Below, in pieces: positions 16,489 through 24,850 of a DNA stretch of 64,000 nucleotides (positions within the stretch are counted from its first letter, which is position 1; the number at the start of each line of letters is the position of its first letter). The DNA is from Pelosinus sp. UFO1. GTDB lineage: Bacteria > Bacillota > Negativicutes > DSM-13327. Below the pieces are notes generated by a model. The model was not told the origin of the DNA. It saw nothing but the letters and a program-made list of their open reading frames with translations, and ran no database searches. The stretch spans positions 4,084,001 to 4,148,000 of the forward strand of contig NZ_CP008852.1 of NCBI RefSeq assembly GCF_000725345.1. Direction: 5' to 3'. A program made the translations under genes and the position numbers.

Positions 16489-17475
16489 TTACATTGCTAA
16501 ATTATGTAGAACGGACCTTTTACCTCCTACATCAAATTTTTTAACATGCTCTATTAAACAAGCCAAAACATGAGTATCTAATTGCCCGGACATCTGAAAC
16601 ATCATTATTTCTATTGCTTCTTGTGGTGAAACGCTCCTTTTGTAGTAACGATTACTAATAAGAGCGTCATATACGTCAGCTACAGCAATAATTCTAGCTA
16701 ACATAGTAACCTCTGTGTCGCTACACCCATAAGGGTATCCTGAACCATCAATTCTTTCATGATGTTGAAGAACTGCATTTAAAACTGCATTAGGTACAAT
16801 ATCTGTTTGCGCCAGCAATTGATAACTATAGCTTGCATGTATTTTAGCAATATTGAACTCTTCCAAATTTAGCTTATCAGGTTTACTTAACACTTCAGAT
16901 TTAAATCGAGTTTTACCAATATCATGCATTAATCCGGCCAAAGTAAGGTTCAAAATATCACTGTCACCATAGCCGAGCCACCGTCCAAGATAACCAGAAA
17001 GTAGAGCAACATCTAATGCGTGCCTATACAGATAATCTCCAGATGAGGAATCTGTGTGTAATTGTATAAAAGAATCCTTTTGAGATAACCTTGGGTAGAT
17101 TCTAGTATTAACCAAATTAAGAATCGTATCTAAAGGTATAACCCCATGATACCCAGTACGCAAAAAAATCCGTTTCAATTCTGTTTCTATTTTAGAATGC
17201 GCCTCTGTAGTAACTTGTCCATGTTTTTCTATGGTTGTACTATTTTCCAAGGTTATAACAATATCCGAAACCATTTTCTCAATTTCAGCTATGTTAAAAT
17301 CAGCGGTTGCGACCTCTAGCACATCGGCACCTTCTACTGCCCATCCTTTTAAGCAAGATAGTAAATACTCATTTACCACCGTTCCTTGCCCAAAAATCAT
17401 TTTTGCATTTGGACTGACAAATACCTGATTAAGAGTCATACCTATCTTGATATCTGATAAAGGTAAATAACTCAA
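16489..17475 (-). CDS. HD-GYP domain protein (putative c-di-GMP phosphodiesterase)
   Basis: 328 aa. An N-terminal region of about 120 residues without recognised motif precedes the HD-GYP domain, with GLMHDIGKTRF near residue 190 and HHERIDGSGYPYG near residue 240; the metal ligands and GYP triad are intact, so hydrolysis of c-di-GMP to pGpG/GMP is expected. GAAGGAGGGGC precedes the start. First gene of the operon with the CheY-like and CheX-like proteins, 50 bp upstream of the former. Confidence 0.93.
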   Translation of the reverse strand: MSYLPLSDIKIGMTLNQVFVSPNAKMIFGQGTVVNEYLLSCLKGWAVEGADVLEVATADFNIAEIEKMVSDIVITLENSTTIEKHGQVTTEAHSKIETELKRIFLRTGYHGVIPLDTILNLVNTRIYPRLSQKDSFIQLHTDSSSGDYLYRHALDVALLSGYLGRWLGYGDSDILNLTLAGLMHDIGKTRFKSEVLSKPDKLNLEEFNIAKIHASYSYQLLAQTDIVPNAVLNAVLQHHERIDGSGYPYGCSDTEVTMLARIIAVADVYDALISNRYYKRSVSPQEAIEIMMFQMSGQLDTHVLACLIEHVKKFDVGGKRSVLHNLAM

Positions 17476-17680
17476 AAAAGCCCCTCCTTCTAATAAAGAT
17501 GCCTACTATGTATGATAACTGACAGAATTTTTTCTTTACGAATTCTCTAGGGAAAAAATTATATTTGCAATCCTAAGATAACACAAATAGCGAAGCTAAC
17601 TATTATTTTCATGTTAACATTTGGTTATTTCTTTCAGCCAGCATTTCTAATTTTTTAAAGCATATTATCGTTCAAGTAGA

Positions 17681-17724
17681 AAAGAATGTCCTAGAAGAGT
17701 AGCATCTCTTCTAGGACATTCTTT
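17681..17724. terminator. Intrinsic terminator of the M24 peptidase gene
   Basis: 19-bp near-perfect stem with arms AAAGAATGTCCTAGAAGAG and its complement, 6-base loop TAGCAT, T-runs both ways. It separates the M24 peptidase gene from the HD-GYP operon downstream. Confidence 0.92.
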
Positions 17725-17764
17725 CAATATGAAGGAATAATATTTCCTTGATATGTTGTTGTTC

Positions 17765-18952
17765 TTACTTTATATAGGTAATAACCTCAGGAGTCACACT
17801 TAATTTCTTTGGTCCTTCCTCTGTCATAACATAGCTATTCTCCGTTCCAATGGCTCCTTCAGGAAACACTAATTTGGGTTCAAGCGCAAAGGTCATACCA
17901 GGCAAGATCGGATTCTTAAGTCCTTTAGCAAATATAGGCCATTCATCAAGTTCCAGACCAATACCATGACCAACAAACTTGACCTGATCTTCCTTGTAGC
18001 CCATGAAGTAGTCTTTATAGCCCATTTCCTCTGCTATTTTTACAGCTAATAGATAAGGCTCTTCAGCAGGTGTTCCCGGTTTGATTCCCTTAAGTATTTC
18101 AGCCTGAATCAGTAACATATCTTCAAATGCCTTTGTCATATGAGGAGTAAGCTCTCCAACACAGAAAATTCGTGCTTGGTCACCTGTATAACCTTGTACC
18201 ACACAAGTATAATCGATATAAACAACCTCATCCCTTTTTATTTTCTTCCATCCAGCCCCTTGGGGGGAGGATAAAGATACACCTTTACCCCCTACAGGTC
18301 CATCAAAGAAACTAGGATAAGCGCCATTGCTGCCACTACACAGGTTTCCGTAAAAGAAATCTTGATTAAAGGCTCTCATTTTGCAGGAGCCCGAATACCC
18401 ACCTTTACGTAGCTCCGCTTCAAACAGAGCAGCTAACTCAATTTCTGGAATCCCTTCCCGTAAAAATGTAGGTATTGCAGAAAAAGCCCGATCGGCGACT
18501 TGTAGGGCATTGCGCAAAAGTTCTACTTCATAGGGTGACTTGATCATACGAATTTCTTTTATCGCAGGGGAAATATCGCTAAATTCAGCACCAGGAAATA
18601 CTTTTCTATACATTTGGTAATTATTAAATGGTAAAACATCCAATTCCAGCCCTATTTTTTTCAAATTTGCATACTGAAAACTTGCTAGAATTGCAGGGAT
18701 TTCCATAGGGTGCTTCATGGGAACAATATTTTTGAGTGAAGATTCCTCTTGAGCACGTCGTAAGCTTTTTTTCACCATTAACACAGGATCACCAGTAGAA
18801 GGGATATATAAATAGGAATTTTGTACTGTACCAGCAAAATAGAACATATCGCTATTTAATACAATGATTCCTCCGTCAAGTTCCTGTTCTCTTAACTTCT
18901 CCTGAAAACTAGAAATTCTTTTTTCGATTTCTGATTTTGGTGTAACATCCAT
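17765..18952 (-). CDS. M24 family metallopeptidase (Xaa-Pro peptidase-like)
   Basis: 395 aa. An N-terminal creatinase-like domain (residues about 1-140; GGIIVLNSDMFYFAGTVQNSY) precedes the pita-bread domain with the five metal ligands visible: Asp in YIDYTCVVQGYTGDQAR (two), His in GHGIGLELDEWP, Glu in FALEPKLVFP and Glu in GTENSYVM. The domain order is that of aminopeptidase P/prolidase/creatinase relatives. Monocistronic, with its own terminator. Peptidase specificity is inferred only from family. Confidence 0.92.
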   Translation of the reverse strand: MDVTPKSEIEKRISSFQEKLREQELDGGIIVLNSDMFYFAGTVQNSYLYIPSTGDPVLMVKKSLRRAQEESSLKNIVPMKHPMEIPAILASFQYANLKKIGLELDVLPFNNYQMYRKVFPGAEFSDISPAIKEIRMIKSPYEVELLRNALQVADRAFSAIPTFLREGIPEIELAALFEAELRKGGYSGSCKMRAFNQDFFYGNLCSGSNGAYPSFFDGPVGGKGVSLSSPQGAGWKKIKRDEVVYIDYTCVVQGYTGDQARIFCVGELTPHMTKAFEDMLLIQAEILKGIKPGTPAEEPYLLAVKIAEEMGYKDYFMGYKEDQVKFVGHGIGLELDEWPIFAKGLKNPILPGMTFALEPKLVFPEGAIGTENSYVMTEEGPKKLSVTPEVITYIK

Positions 18953-19256
18953 AAATAATCTTCCTTTCTCATCTTAAAATCAACTATTACTACTCTAATT
19001 ACAAGTTTTATTATTTCTTCGCGTATACCTTTATGGATTCCTTCGCCATATAAAAAACAATCTCTGCTATAGAAATTTTACAAATTTCCACAGCAACGAT
19101 TATTTTTGTCTAAATGTGATTGCAATATCAAATAAAATCATTTCGACTATTTTATTTTTTTAACGAATTACTGCTAATAATTTAATCTTAACTAAAGAAA
19201 AGAATGAGATGATAGTAATAAAAGAAGTTTTATTTATATATGAGGAGGAAATGATT
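18953..19256. other. AT-rich spacer before csrA
   Basis: Contains the divergent upstream regions of the M24 peptidase gene and csrA. No gene, strong dyad or canonical promoter stands out; the only clear element is the GAGGAGG ribosome site of csrA. Confidence 0.6.
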
Positions 19257-19448
19257 ATGCTAGTATTAGGAAGAAAACCTGGCGAATACGTTATGATCGG
19301 AAAAGACATTATGGTCAAAGTCGTCAGAAGTGACGATGGCGATTTAAGACTGGCTATCGATGCCCCTAAATATATAAATATTATCCGCGGCGAAATCTAT
19401 GAAGATAACTCCAAGTATATTCAAGAAGATAAGCTTGTGAATATTTGA
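19257..19448 (+). CDS. csrA: CsrA, translational regulator
   Basis: RNA-binding dimeric repressor of translation, 63 aa. The start is taken at the ATG giving MLVLGRKPGEYVMIG, the family's standard N-terminus, with GAGGAGG 8 bases before it; two codons upstream another ATG lies too close to the ribosome site. The core has VRSDDGDLRLAIDAPK and IIRGEIYED (Arg near residue 43 is in the RNA-binding position). In Bacillota CsrA represses flagellin translation and is antagonised by FliW. The flagellin gene lies 1.7 kb downstream with GGA motifs in its leader; no fliW is visible in this window. Confidence 0.95.
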   Translation: MLVLGRKPGEYVMIGKDIMVKVVRSDDGDLRLAIDAPKYINIIRGEIYEDNSKYIQEDKLVNI

Positions 19449-19508
19449 CTTACACCAAACCTAAAACAATTAAGAGTTTTATCATTATTCTACCGAGGTG
19501 GTGCTATT

Positions 19509-19874
19509 TTGAACGCAAAAATCATCCCTTTTCCTGAACAAGTCGAAACTCCTTTGGAGGAAATTGATCGGCAAATACGAACGTGTCTAGCCGAGATAAA
19601 AGCAGATCGGGATTTTATAGATTATGTTGCTACTCGAATGAAATATTTTATCGAAAACTATGCCAGTACATACTTCCAAATGAATTTCAATCTGATAGTT
19701 CCGCCCAATCTTTCCCCGGAACAAGCCGAGGCTCTCGTATTCTCTATAGAAAAAGGCGTTCAAGACAACGCGAAAGAGTTGCAGGACATGATAAGGAAAA
19801 TTATTATGGAGAGGCTTCACCTTGAAATTGAATTATATATGAACCAAAAAGATATAAAATATCGACTATGTTAA
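19509..19874 (+). CDS. Uncharacterised small protein next to csrA
   Basis: 121 aa, TTG start with GAGGTGG upstream, family not recognised. The N-terminus NAKIIPFPEQVE is followed by a mostly helical, acidic sequence (LEEIDRQIRTCLAEIKADRDFIDYVATRMKYFIENYAS) and a second helical part (QAEALVFSIEKGVQDNAKELQDMIRKIIMERLHLE). It has no membrane segment or signal peptide. Located 60 bp after csrA and before a strong terminator, so the two are probably cotranscribed, which suggests a role in motility or CsrA control; this is context only. Confidence 0.75.
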   Translation: MNAKIIPFPEQVETPLEEIDRQIRTCLAEIKADRDFIDYVATRMKYFIENYASTYFQMNFNLIVPPNLSPEQAEALVFSIEKGVQDNAKELQDMIRKIIMERLHLEIELYMNQKDIKYRLC

Positions 19875-19920
19875 AAGCAGAAAAGGTTACCTATTATACC
19901 AGGTAACCTTTTCTGCTTTT
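19873..19920. terminator. Bidirectional intrinsic terminator
   Basis: 20-bp perfect stem (AAAAGCAGAAAAGGTTACCT and its complement) with an 8-base loop and T-runs, between the csrA-linked gene and the convergent response regulator. Confidence 0.95.
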
Positions 19921-19928
19921 TAAAACTC

Positions 19929-20612
19929 TTAATTCGCAACTTTCGAGATATTGCTTTTCGGTAAATAATAGCCAACGCCCCTTACCGTCTTCAAATTGGA
20001 TATATTAATCTTTTTGCGTAAGTAATGAATATATATATTGATTGTACTTTCTTCCGCATCGGAATTGTAACCCCATACCTTTTCGATGATCCGCTGTTTG
20101 GTAACAACTTGACCCTGGTTACGTATTAGTAGTTCTAATAGCTGTGATTCTTTTAATGTTAACTGAATTACCGTATCTTTTTTAGTCACTTGGGCACGCT
20201 GAGGATCAAATCTAATATCGTCAAGAGTTAAAATGGTATCCACTATTTCTGTGTTTTTTCGACGAGTTAGCGCTTGCAATCTTGCTACTAATTCTACAGT
20301 AAAAAATGGCTTAACTAAATAATCGTCTGCACCAGCATTTAAACCTTCTGCCCGATCGTCTGGGGTATCCTTGGCTGTCAAAAAGAGAACGGGAGTATTA
20401 TGTCCGAGTCTGCGAAATTCTTTCAGCAAGGACACACCATCTAAATAAGGCAACATGCGATCCAAAATAATAATATCATAGATTCCAGTACAGGCCATTT
20501 CAATGCCTGTTTCACCATCCATAGCAACATCGACTACGAAGCCATTCTTCTTTAACAAATATGATAGTGCTTCAACTAATTTACTCTCGTCATCTACTAG
20601 TAATAGTTTCAT
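19929..20612 (-). CDS. Orphan OmpR-family response regulator
   Basis: 227 aa. Receiver residues 1-115 with D7/D8, phosphoacceptor D51 (IIILDRMLP), TAKDTPDDRAEGLNAGADDY and KPFFTVEL; winged helix residues about 125-220 (LTLKESQLLELLIRNQG, TVRGVGYYLPKS). No histidine kinase gene adjoins it. It is convergent with the csrA pair and divergent from the flagellin gene, so flagellin regulation is possible but unproven. Confidence 0.93.
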   Translation of the reverse strand: MKLLLVDDESKLVEALSYLLKKNGFVVDVAMDGETGIEMACTGIYDIIILDRMLPYLDGVSLLKEFRRLGHNTPVLFLTAKDTPDDRAEGLNAGADDYLVKPFFTVELVARLQALTRRKNTEIVDTILTLDDIRFDPQRAQVTKKDTVIQLTLKESQLLELLIRNQGQVVTKQRIIEKVWGYNSDAEESTINIYIHYLRKKINISNLKTVRGVGYYLPKSNISKVAN

Positions 20613-20960
20613 TCAAAACACCCTTTTGAGACCACAACCTTGTGAAAAATTATCCATCCTTGGACATTTCTGTATTTATATAATGACATATTATTATTTA
20701 TATTTTATTTAGTTTTAGTAATAATTTCTTAATAATTTAACTAATTTTAAACTTTGTAGAATGTCAAATTACAAGAAGAAACAAATTGCTTTCCTTATAA
20801 TACCTTTTCTTGCCCATTCTTTCCTATTATAAATTATCAAAATTGGAATTCTCTTTCTAAATAAATATCTTTTTTTTAGAAAATCGACAATAATTTATTA
20901 TTTTTACCTATTTACTAAATACAATCTTAATATTTCCCTTCGAAAACAATAATAGATAAA
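20613..20960. other. AT-rich divergent spacer between response regulator and flagellin
   Basis: Very AT-rich, no gene. A weak sigma-28-like arrangement, TAAA at 20862-20865 and ATCGACAA at 20883-20890, has a 17-bp spacer (15 is usual), so it is only a candidate for the flagellin promoter. Confidence 0.4.
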
Positions 20961-21112
20961 CGCGAAAGGAGGCGCTTACCCATAGCAGGTAATGGGGGAC
21001 AAGTCATTTCGGTAAATGACTTGCAGTTAGAAAGAAGCTCATTGTAGCAAAATTCTAATGCAAAATGGTGCACGGAAGCTAAATTTTGTTCAAAATCAGG
21101 GAGGAATAAATT
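20961..21112 (+). promoter_or_regulatory. Structured flagellin mRNA leader with candidate CsrA sites
   Basis: Successive elements: GCG/CGC hairpin with AAAGGAGG in its loop (20962-20975); two mutually exclusive stems, TTACC/GGTAA (20976-20992) and CCCAT/ATGGG (20979-20996); a perfect 10-bp hairpin CAAGTCATTT-CGGT-AAATGACTTG (21000-21023); a CAAAAT/ATTTTG stem (21061-21088) presenting ACGGA in its loop; and the ribosome site CAGGGAGGA. GGA in hairpin loops plus GGA in the ribosome site is the arrangement by which CsrA represses flagellin in Bacillus. CsrA binding here is inferred. Confidence 0.65.
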
Positions 21113-22867
21113 ATGTCAATGGTAATTAGTACAAACATGTCCGCTTTAAACACTACGAATCAGTTAAACAAAAACACTACGCTTATGAATTCATCATTAG
21201 AAAAATTGTCATCTGGGTACTCTATCAACAGTGCCTCTGACAACGCAGCTGGATTAGCCATTTCTGAAAAAATGCGTAGCCAAATCCAAGGTCTCGACCA
21301 GGCAAGTAGCAACTCTCAAGATGCTATATCCTTGGCTCAGACAGCAGATGGTGCCCTCGATGAAACTACATCCATCCTAGAACGCATGCGCGAGCTAGCT
21401 GTACAGGCTTCCTCTGATACATTAACCGATGATGACAGAACATCCATCCAAGATGAGGTCGATGAACTCTCTCAGGAAATTGACCGCATTTCTAATGACA
21501 CTGAATACAACACCAAGAAATTGTTAAATGGAGATAGTGGTGCAACTACATCTGTATCTGGTACAAATTCAGCTGCAATTAATACTGCTGCAACTGTTGC
21601 CGGAAATAATACAGATTCAGGCACTTATGTAGTAAATTACACTGCAGTAGCAACGCAAGCAACTACAGGTCTTGCTACATCCTCTACTACAATTGCTGCT
21701 GCAACTGATTCTGCATCTGCTTTTGCAGGAGACATTGAAATCAATGGAACAACAATAACCGTTGATTCCAACGATACTATAGAAGGTGTTCTTGAGAAAA
21801 TAAATGATGAAACAGCTACTACTGGCGTTACTGCCTCATTGAATACAGATACAACTGGTGCGTACTATATTTCATTAAATAATGCTACCTACGGCAGCGA
21901 TTCTGAAGTTACTGTAGCTGCTGATAATGCTACCTTAACTGGCCTATTTAATGCAACAGCAAGCACGACCGCCACAAGTGTTACCGTCAATGGTACCGAC
22001 GCTGCAGGAACCATTAATGGAGCAGCAGCCACCGCTGATGGTAATACCTTAACGGCTTTTGGTCTGACTGTTACTGGTAACGATGCAGAACTAGCAGCAC
22101 TTAATACTGCTTATGCCACTACTAATGCAACTGCGGTTGCTCTTGTTGCTAGCACTAGTACTACTGCTGCTACTGACTTAACTGCCTTAGTTTCAGCACT
22201 ATCAGCCTCTACTGCATCAACATCAGCAGCTGACAACGCAGCAGCAGCTGCTTATACCAGCGCTGTCTCTGGCGGTAATGCTACTACTATAGCTACTGCT
22301 AAAGCAGCTCTATATACTACAGCAGCAGCATCTACTGACGCAACTGTAGTAACTGCAGGAACAACGTCCGCTGCATCTGATACAGCTGCTACTAACGCTA
22401 AAAATGCGTTATCACTTATTCCTGTTGCTACTTCTGATGTTACCGTTGATTCTTCATCTGCTCTAACCTTCCAGGTCGGCGCAAACTCAAATCAAACAAT
22501 GACGCTTTCCATCAGCGATATGGATGCCAGCTCACTAGGAGTTGCTGGTGAAGATGCTGATACAGGTCTTGATATGAGCACAGTAGATAGTGCGAGTAAT
22601 GCTCTCACTGCTATAGATGCAGCAATTAAAAAAGTTTCTGCAGAACGTTCTAATCTAGGCGCTGTCCAGAACAGTCTAGAGAGCAATATTAACAATTTGG
22701 ATACTGAAAGTGAAAACTTAACTTCTGCTGAATCCAATATCCGCGACACAGATATGGCCTCAGAAATGGCAGAATACACCAAGCTAAGCGTCATAACTCA
22801 AGCCGCTACTGCTATGTTGTCAAAAGCCAATCAACAACCACAGCAAGTATTGACTCTGTTACAATAA
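21113..22867 (+). CDS. Flagellin
   Basis: Filament subunit, 584 aa. Conserved D0/D1 N-terminus (residues 1-140: SMVISTNMSALNTTNQLNK, SGYSINSASDNAAGLAISEKMRSQI, TILERMRELAVQASSDT) and C-terminus (last 100 residues: AIKKVSAERSNLGAVQNSLES, SNIRDTDMASEMAEYTKL). About 340 central residues are Ala/Thr/Ser/Asn-rich and low complexity, lacking Cys, the surface-exposed variable region. The protein is larger than the 270-400 aa common in Bacillota. Last residues (QQPQQVLTLLQ) are the typical export end. GGGAGGA precedes the ATG. Probably exported with FliS, encoded in the facing operon. Confidence 0.97.
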   Translation: MSMVISTNMSALNTTNQLNKNTTLMNSSLEKLSSGYSINSASDNAAGLAISEKMRSQIQGLDQASSNSQDAISLAQTADGALDETTSILERMRELAVQASSDTLTDDDRTSIQDEVDELSQEIDRISNDTEYNTKKLLNGDSGATTSVSGTNSAAINTAATVAGNNTDSGTYVVNYTAVATQATTGLATSSTTIAAATDSASAFAGDIEINGTTITVDSNDTIEGVLEKINDETATTGVTASLNTDTTGAYYISLNNATYGSDSEVTVAADNATLTGLFNATASTTATSVTVNGTDAAGTINGAAATADGNTLTAFGLTVTGNDAELAALNTAYATTNATAVALVASTSTTAATDLTALVSALSASTASTSAADNAAAAAYTSAVSGGNATTIATAKAALYTTAAASTDATVVTAGTTSAASDTAATNAKNALSLIPVATSDVTVDSSSALTFQVGANSNQTMTLSISDMDASSLGVAGEDADTGLDMSTVDSASNALTAIDAAIKKVSAERSNLGAVQNSLESNINNLDTESENLTSAESNIRDTDMASEMAEYTKLSVITQAATAMLSKANQQPQQVLTLLQ

Positions 22868-22870
22868 ATA

Positions 22871-22920
22871 TAAAAAATAAAGGGTTGCCTCATTTTCTGA
22901 GGCAACCCTTTATTTTTTTA
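22871..22920. terminator. Strong terminator after flagellin
   Basis: 22-bp near-perfect stem around AAAGGGTTGCCTCA with loop TTTTC and long A/T tracts on both sides. Confidence 0.95.
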
Positions 22921-23346
22921 TAGATAGCATTTAAAAGAATAAAATCTAAGTGTCCAGTAAGTCTAATCTGGGTTAATCTAGCCATCTTAAATCAGGGCGA
23001 TCCAAGTTAACGCTTATAGGGACAAAAAATAAACTTATGAAAGCAATTAAATTAAATATAATCTTGGTATCACTTATAAATCATACTAGAGTGACACCCA
23101 GCAGGCTATTAACAACTTAAACGAGCCTTTCCTCCAGCAAATACCATGACTCTATAGCAGATTGCTTTTTATCTCTTTTTTGACATAGAAAATCCCCTCC
23201 GACTGACAAGTTGTAGTCACATTCCATCAAATGTGCTTTTGAACTTTATCGACCAAAAGGGGATACTGAGCAACTTAACCTATATGTCTTTTTCGTACTA
23301 GTAATGTTTAGTAGTTAATGCATCTATACATGCCAAAACCAGCAGA
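22921..23346. other. Spacer between flagellin and flaG, possible decayed element
   Basis: No intact gene. On the minus strand, GGAGGGGATTTTCT is followed by ATGTCAAAAAAGAGA and then a stop codon after five residues, i.e. a good ribosome site and start leading into broken frames. ATCCCCT (near 23192) and AGGGGAT (near 23258) form inverted ends around about 70 bp. It could be the relic of an inserted gene or element; no family could be named. Confidence 0.35.
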
Positions 23347-23745
23347 CTATGCCTTTTTGTCTAAAAAAACACCTATACAATCCTTTATTTTAGCCACCAT
23401 ATCTAAAAGCTCATGGGAAGGAAATTCTTTGATTACTTCGTGAGTTTTGTTATCTACAGCCTGTATCATTAATGTTTTTGTTTCAGTATGCAGTTCAAAT
23501 TGGATATTGGTGTTCAGTGATTGCATAAAACTGTTTATTTTTTCAGTAATATCATTAAGCTCATTTTCACTGAGCTGATTTTCATCAGCAGTAGTCCCAG
23601 TATTTTTTTTATTATCTACATCTTTTACACCACTTGTAGTTGAATCATTCTTTACTGTTATATCCGATTGGGTATTCACTGGCTTAACTACCGATACCGC
23701 TGTTGAAGCTACACTACTATTACTTTTAACACTTGTAATGCTCAA
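23347..23745 (-). CDS. flaG: FlaG family flagellar protein
   Basis: 132 aa from a TTG (LSITSVKS-type start) behind GGAGGGTAGGTG; the frame continues 19 codons upstream (MGNRRDTYACK) without a ribosome site. A Ser/Thr/Asn-rich, unstructured first half is followed by the FlaG domain (residues about 60-132): LNDITEKINSFMQSLNTNIQFELHTETKTLMIQ and VIKEFPSHELLDMVAKI. FlaG proteins affect filament length. Last gene of the flgD-flaG operon. Confidence 0.88.
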   Translation of the reverse strand: MSITSVKSNSSVASTAVSVVKPVNTQSDITVKNDSTTSGVKDVDNKKNTGTTADENQLSENELNDITEKINSFMQSLNTNIQFELHTETKTLMIQAVDNKTHEVIKEFPSHELLDMVAKIKDCIGVFLDKKA

Positions 23746-23874
23746 ATCACTACACCTACCCTCCATATTTTTGCATGCATATGTATCTCTCCGGTTCCCC
23801 ATGTCAGTAAATCCTAAATAAGAAAAATTTTAGTGCTAACTTAAAATTATTAACATGCAGAATTGGAGTCTAAG

Positions 23875-24267
23875 TTACTTCCCTACGGCTTTATCCATAC
23901 GCACCTGCTTCATCGCTTGGAACCATGCATCGCGAAATTCTACCAACAATCTTTTCGCTTCTTCCAGTTGAACCTTATCTTTTTTCATATTGCCCTGAAT
24001 TAAGCAATGTAATATATATTCGTCAATCTGTCGCCAAGGCTGGGAAATTGGCTGTTTCATATCCATTGTCACCATAAATTCACGAACTATATTTTGCGCC
24101 TTTATATTTGCAGTATGTGCCTTTTCTATATCCTTCTTCTCAATCGCCAGAATGCTTTCTGTAACAAAGCGAATGGCGCCATTGTACAGCATCAGCGTCA
24201 ACTCTTCTGGCGGTGCGCTCATGATTTGTTGCCTCTTATATGCATTGGCAGTATTCTTAGCATTCAT
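23875..24267 (-). CDS. fliS: FliS, flagellin export chaperone
   Basis: 130 aa. The second ATG is used because the GGGGGG ribosome site is only one base from the first. Helical bundle typical of FliS: NAYKRQQIMSAPPEELTLMLYNGAIRF, then ISQPWRQIDEYILHCLIQGN and AKRLLVEFRDAWFQAMKQ. FliS caps the C-terminus of flagellin before export. It lies between the FliT/FlgN-like gene and flaG in the operon. Confidence 0.95.
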   Translation of the reverse strand: MNAKNTANAYKRQQIMSAPPEELTLMLYNGAIRFVTESILAIEKKDIEKAHTANIKAQNIVREFMVTMDMKQPISQPWRQIDEYILHCLIQGNMKKDKVQLEEAKRLLVEFRDAWFQAMKQVRMDKAVGK

Positions 24268-24394
24268 GACCATTCCCCCCTATACCTTCAGATTTATATA
24301 CAACAAACAAACCCCCACCAAAAACCATGCGGATTTGCCTTTTAGGCTCTTCTCACTCCCAAAATCTAGCGATCAATAGTCACCAAAATTTTTC

Positions 24395-24814
24395 TCAACA
24401 TTTTTCATTAATACGTCTTCCTTGTGCAATGATAGCCCAAGGATTACTATACCGATTTTTGACTTGCCGCCGAGCCTTGCTAGCTCTTAATTCGGCGGCA
24501 ATACCAATTCGTTCAGTGACAGCTTCCTGCATGATTTGGCTACTGCGGTCTATTATTTCCTGTTGCTTATTGGCAATATCTTGAATCATCGGTGTTAACC
24601 CCTGTATACCTTTCCAAGTTTGGTCACTGAACAACGCTTCATTTATAGCAATGAGTTTCCTGATTAGCACTTCTCGTTCTCCAAGGGTGCGCTTTAAACC
24701 TTTCATCTCTCGTCGGTGAATAAAACGGCATAATGCTTCGGTATTGACGAGAATTTTCTCAAGAATTATGTTTTTTTTATTTAAATAAGATCTTGCATTT
24801 TCCCGCTGCCCCAT
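24395..24814 (-). CDS. FliT/FlgN-like flagellar chaperone candidate
   Basis: 139 aa, all-helical and charged, AAGGAGTCAATA before the ATG. No diagnostic motif, but the two long helices (ILVNTEALCRFIHRREMKGLKRTL; LTPMIQDIANKQQEIIDRSSQIMQEA) and position between fliD and fliS are what is expected for FliT or FlgN, the substrate chaperones for FliD or FlgK/FlgL. The C-terminus RYSNPWAIIAQGRRI is reminiscent of short FlgN-family tails. The assignment is mainly from position. Confidence 0.65.
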   Translation of the reverse strand: MGQRENARSYLNKKNIILEKILVNTEALCRFIHRREMKGLKRTLGEREVLIRKLIAINEALFSDQTWKGIQGLTPMIQDIANKQQEIIDRSSQIMQEAVTERIGIAAELRASKARRQVKNRYSNPWAIIAQGRRINEKC

Positions 24815-24850
24815 ATTATTGACTCCTTGAAAATATTTCTATTGTCCGAC

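Noticed and set aside
20862-20890. Sigma-28 promoter of flagellin
   Set aside because: Spacer is 17 bp and the -10 match is 5 of 8, weaker than the flgD promoter; kept only as a candidate in the spacer note.
20961-21112. c-di-GMP riboswitch in the flagellin leader
   Set aside because: The conserved core of class I (GGGCAAACC and GACGCAAAGCC type words) and the class II core were not found; only generic stems remain.
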